A DNA stretch of 64,000 nt from Echinostoma caproni (Eukaryota > Platyhelminthes > Trematoda > Plagiorchiida > Echinostomatidae), in NCBI GenBank assembly GCA_900618425.1, contig UZAN01039884.1, positions 1 through 64,000 of the forward strand. The letters run 5' to 3'. Shown piece after piece: positions 60,880-64,000 of this stretch; positions within the stretch are counted from its first letter, which is position 1, and every line of letters starts with the position of its first letter. The position numbers and the translations under genes were made by a program. The notes beneath the pieces were generated by a model that was given only the letters and a program-made list of their open reading frames with translations, had not been told where the DNA came from and searched no databases.

Positions 60880-63800
60880 TTGAGCTGGAATATCTGTGCA
60901 GAATATAGCACCTACAATTTCGCTCATCAGAACCTGTTTATTCTATTCAGCCCAGAACTCTACAAGTTACTTGTGTCTCGTGTCGCTCCCCCTGACCCTC
61001 CCCCCACAAAGTGCCGAACCGCGCACTTAGCTCCGATTGTGTTATATCTGCTTATACCACATCCGCTCACCCGGTTGATCCACCCACCCCCGCACACANC
61101 ACATGACCTGCTGGTCACAGGTTTGGCATCATTTGTTCAGTCGTGTGGGCGTAAACGCACAGTTGGTCACAAATGCCATCGCTCTGGATTATGTGCACGC
61201 GCACACACCCGACACATGCCGCAGATTCAATCGTAGGTACATACGCAAATGCATGACAGTCTCGCCAACCTCACTGCGTTTGACCTCAGAGCCGTAAAAT
61301 TTGATTAGCCAATCCTGATCACTATAGTCTTTGATGTTCATGTGCATACGAACTTTTACAGAATCATTGTTTATGTTGCTTGTTGCTAAATATTTAAATG
61401 TCTCACCATAGTCCCTGTTGTGTTAACTCAATTTTGCGGTTTTCCGGATTTTCCCACAGCTTGATGTTTGATTTTTGTACTTTTTAGCATCAATCACTCC
61501 GGGTAGTTCAGTCAACCAGCTTGAGGGTTTCGTAATCATTGAATAATCCTAATGCTCTCTTCGCTGGTGAACGAGTTGGCGATAAAACAAGGGGGATTGC
61601 TGAAAAGCTTACGAGAGCCCTCCATCAGAACTCGTTATTATCACATTATGACAGCAACGAGGACTGGATTTTTGTCAAACTTTCCAAGTAGTCACGTACA
61701 ATCAAGTGGTATAATGGGGGTGCCGGAAAAACCATAAATGAGTTCGTTCTAGTTCTTTAGTGAATTTGAACTATTTTCTAGTATTAAGGAGAAGAATGCA
61801 GTGAAAATTGTCCTGTTTGAGAGGAAAATTCGTCAGTGTTTGGCAGCACCAAAAACCTAAATGTCGCACAACATCAGAATAAGTTAATTATCGTAAAACC
61901 CATATAGTACAGTATGCAGCAGTAAAACGCTATTATTCAAATTCTTATCCCTACTATCTCATTTCGCTTTGACATTTTCTTATTTCGTCTGTTTCTCCCG
62001 ATAATGACAATCGCATTTTGACTATCCGATTTGCGAAATCTGCCCACCATTTGAAAGTGCGTAACAATAAAATTTTATTACCTCATGTACACCGTGAATA
62101 AGCAAGATAGTGATGTTTGTTAAAAACTGTACCTCTAGGGAGGGTGAAGGGAGGCTATTGGTGGCCGTTTAGATAAGACCATTGTCCGACTGGGGCATTC
62201 AGTGAGCGCTTACCCGCACGGTGAGATTGGTCCTTATGTTCGATGTTTCAGGATAAACGGTCCAAACTGATTAAGCCTTTTTATGACCAAACATCAGCTT
62301 TTGACCTATAGTTGAAGTAGACATCTGTCAACCGTTAAAAAGAACCCCCAACTTTAAAACTGGAGACGCGTGCTATAAAACATGTCTATAAAACATAGAA
62401 TTGAATAAAAATCATGTACCCAGCAAATAGATCGCAAATGATAAGCTGCAGAACGAGAAAGATTTTCATTTTGCAGTTCAGCTCAAAATTGCAAAGAGTA
62501 ATGCTCAGTTCCTTTCCTAGCACAATACAACACGAAAGTTCCAGCAAAGAAGACAACCCGAGAAACCTTTGAAAATCAATGCCATGTCCAAGTAATCTGA
62601 GAACTGACATTCGAATGAAAAATAGTTTCTCGGTCTTTGAAAAATACTTTCCTTTATAATTGTGTGCAGAAGTGTAAATACGTTCAGTGTTCCCGGGGGG
62701 TTGATGAGAAGAAATCTGATCCGTTTGTTGTCTGTATTGACTGACTGACGCAAAAGCCCGGGATTGTCGATGTCGGCTTCGGAATCTGTAAGGCAAACAC
62801 CTGAATAAACAATAGACCGTTTACTTTGGCACAAACGGGGTTCACGATCTGTTGGCGGAAAGCACAATCGGATAGCAGGACAGGACACGTGCGATCACTT
62901 GTGCACTGCGAAGCTGGCCAGTATGAATGCCCGTCTCCCTCTCTTTCCATGCAGGGGTTCATATTCAGAGCCAATGGTGACTGGGAAGACAATGTCTAAT
63001 GAAACGATCATGCGCATGATGAGACGCATAATTTTATCCAGTAATTGTAATATTTGAGATTTTATAAATGTCCTTCAAACTATAAATGTTTGCATTCTGG
63101 GTGTGACGTTTTCAGGCTGCGAGATAGAACACTGAGTGACGAATAAACTCGTCGTCAGTGATCCGTAGTCATACCAGTAGATCACAGATTACTTGAGACT
63201 AATTTGGTCTTGAGACTCGATATGAGATTCGCAGTGGTCACTTCTGTTTGCTAGGTCATCTTATCGTCGGCTCTACTCGGAATTAGGAGTGTGGATCAAA
63301 CAGATCTTTCTCAAATAAACGTTGATGCATATGTTTATTAAACATTGCTTCTTCCATCCATTAGGGTGCCAGGAAGTGGATTTGGGTAGGCCCTAAAACA
63401 TGTGACGCAACCAGTTTAAAGTTGGTAAACACTTCGTTAAGTATTTTGGAAAGGAGTTAATAACCGCACAGATATTTAGTTGCATATATTGATTCTCTAC
63501 TATTGTCGGAAAATGAAAAAGCGGCTTGCTTTCATCTGTTATGAGAAGAATGCACAACACTGAAAACCTCATTGTAAACAGAATAGAAGTCTCGTGATAC
63601 CTGTCAAACATCGAACTAAGCACTAGAATGAAAAGAGTTTCCGTGGATATATATGTATTGTATGAGTGCAATTGGTCAGACCGGTCCTTGTTGAAATAAC
63701 TATTTATGGGGTATTGCGAGATCATCATCACAATAAAAATCAGTTTGGTATTTCTGAAATGCGTCAAATTGCAAATCCGCCTGAGAAACGAATGTTCCAT

Positions 63801-64000
63801 TGATGAATGTCAGAGTTTCTATTTGCTATGTGCCACTGTTTGACAACTCCATTTTCGTGCCTAGACGCATATGTTTATTTTCCTGCTTCAGTACTTAATG
63901 ATCAAGCAACTGGAGAATAATTCGATTAGTGAAATTTGAAGGACGTCATTTTATCAAACGATCAGAACTCTAGTCACTGCATGCAGATTTGCCGTTTCAC
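60880..64000. other. Anonymous sequence
   Basis: A locally GC-richer, C-rich stretch lies at about 60,970-61,110. Minus-strand frames of 102-136 codons overlap in three phases at 62,386-62,992 and a 135-codon frame lies at 63,393-63,800. None shows a motif, and the triple overlap suggests low stop density rather than coding. Confidence 0.4.

Noticed and set aside
1..64000. CRISPR arrays, bacterial operons, rRNA genes and functional tRNA genes
   Set aside because: No regularly spaced direct repeats, no long bacterial-type frames, no rRNA-like conserved blocks, and the tRNA-like sequences found all belong to SINEs.

Overview
The window looks like nuclear DNA from an invertebrate, most likely a flatworm and possibly a digenean trematode. 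It is AT-rich and gene-poor. The longest open frames are about 100-195 codons and most look like chance. The recognisable content is decayed retroelements: CR1/Jockey-like LINEs, Penelope-like elements (PLEs), one Tc1/mariner relic and tRNA-derived SINEs. The organism is inferred from this repeat profile. Schistosome SINEs of the SM-alpha type are known to combine a tRNA-like region with a hammerhead ribozyme, and the same combination appears here. No conserved host gene could be named.

The most notable content is a SINE family, called SINE-A here, whose body contains a hammerhead ribozyme. The best copy is at 3,640-3,848, and every conserved core position and stem I and II are intact in the ribozyme at 3,740-3,784. 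Other copies are at 7,296-7,460, 7,800-7,945, 23,892-24,208 (an inverted head-to-head pair), 43,257-43,741 (a second, much better preserved head-to-head pair forming a near-palindrome of about 485 bp) and a diverged relic at 60,772-60,872. A second SINE family without a ribozyme (SINE-B) has copies at 46,160-46,322 (minus) and 59,203-59,375 (plus).

Layout: 1-2.9 kb has no recognisable feature. SINE-A copies lie at 3.6 and 7.3-7.9 kb. A Tc1/mariner transposase relic is at 8.5-9.0 kb. The stretch 9-24 kb is mostly anonymous, with microsatellites and a few weak exon candidates. A nearly full-length but broken LINE with endonuclease, reverse transcriptase and C-terminal parts covers 24.8-27.5 kb. 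Anonymous sequence follows to 37.7 kb, where a minus-strand PLE 3' part lies (37.7-38.3 kb). A nest of LINE and SINE fragments is at 42.5-45.0 kb. The stretch 46-53 kb holds a SINE-B copy and weak exon candidates. An assembly gap is at 53,853-54,342. A possible LINE endonuclease fragment is at 54.7-55.4 kb. A broken plus-strand PLE covers 57.1-58.9 kb. SINE-B and a LINE 3' end with its short tandem tail lie at 59.2-60.2 kb.

How the parts relate: autonomous LINEs and PLEs are the usual source of machinery that mobilises SINEs. All autonomous elements here carry stops, frameshifts or missing catalytic residues, so none should be active from this locus. Host-gene calls are limited to candidate exons with splice-like borders and are given low confidence.
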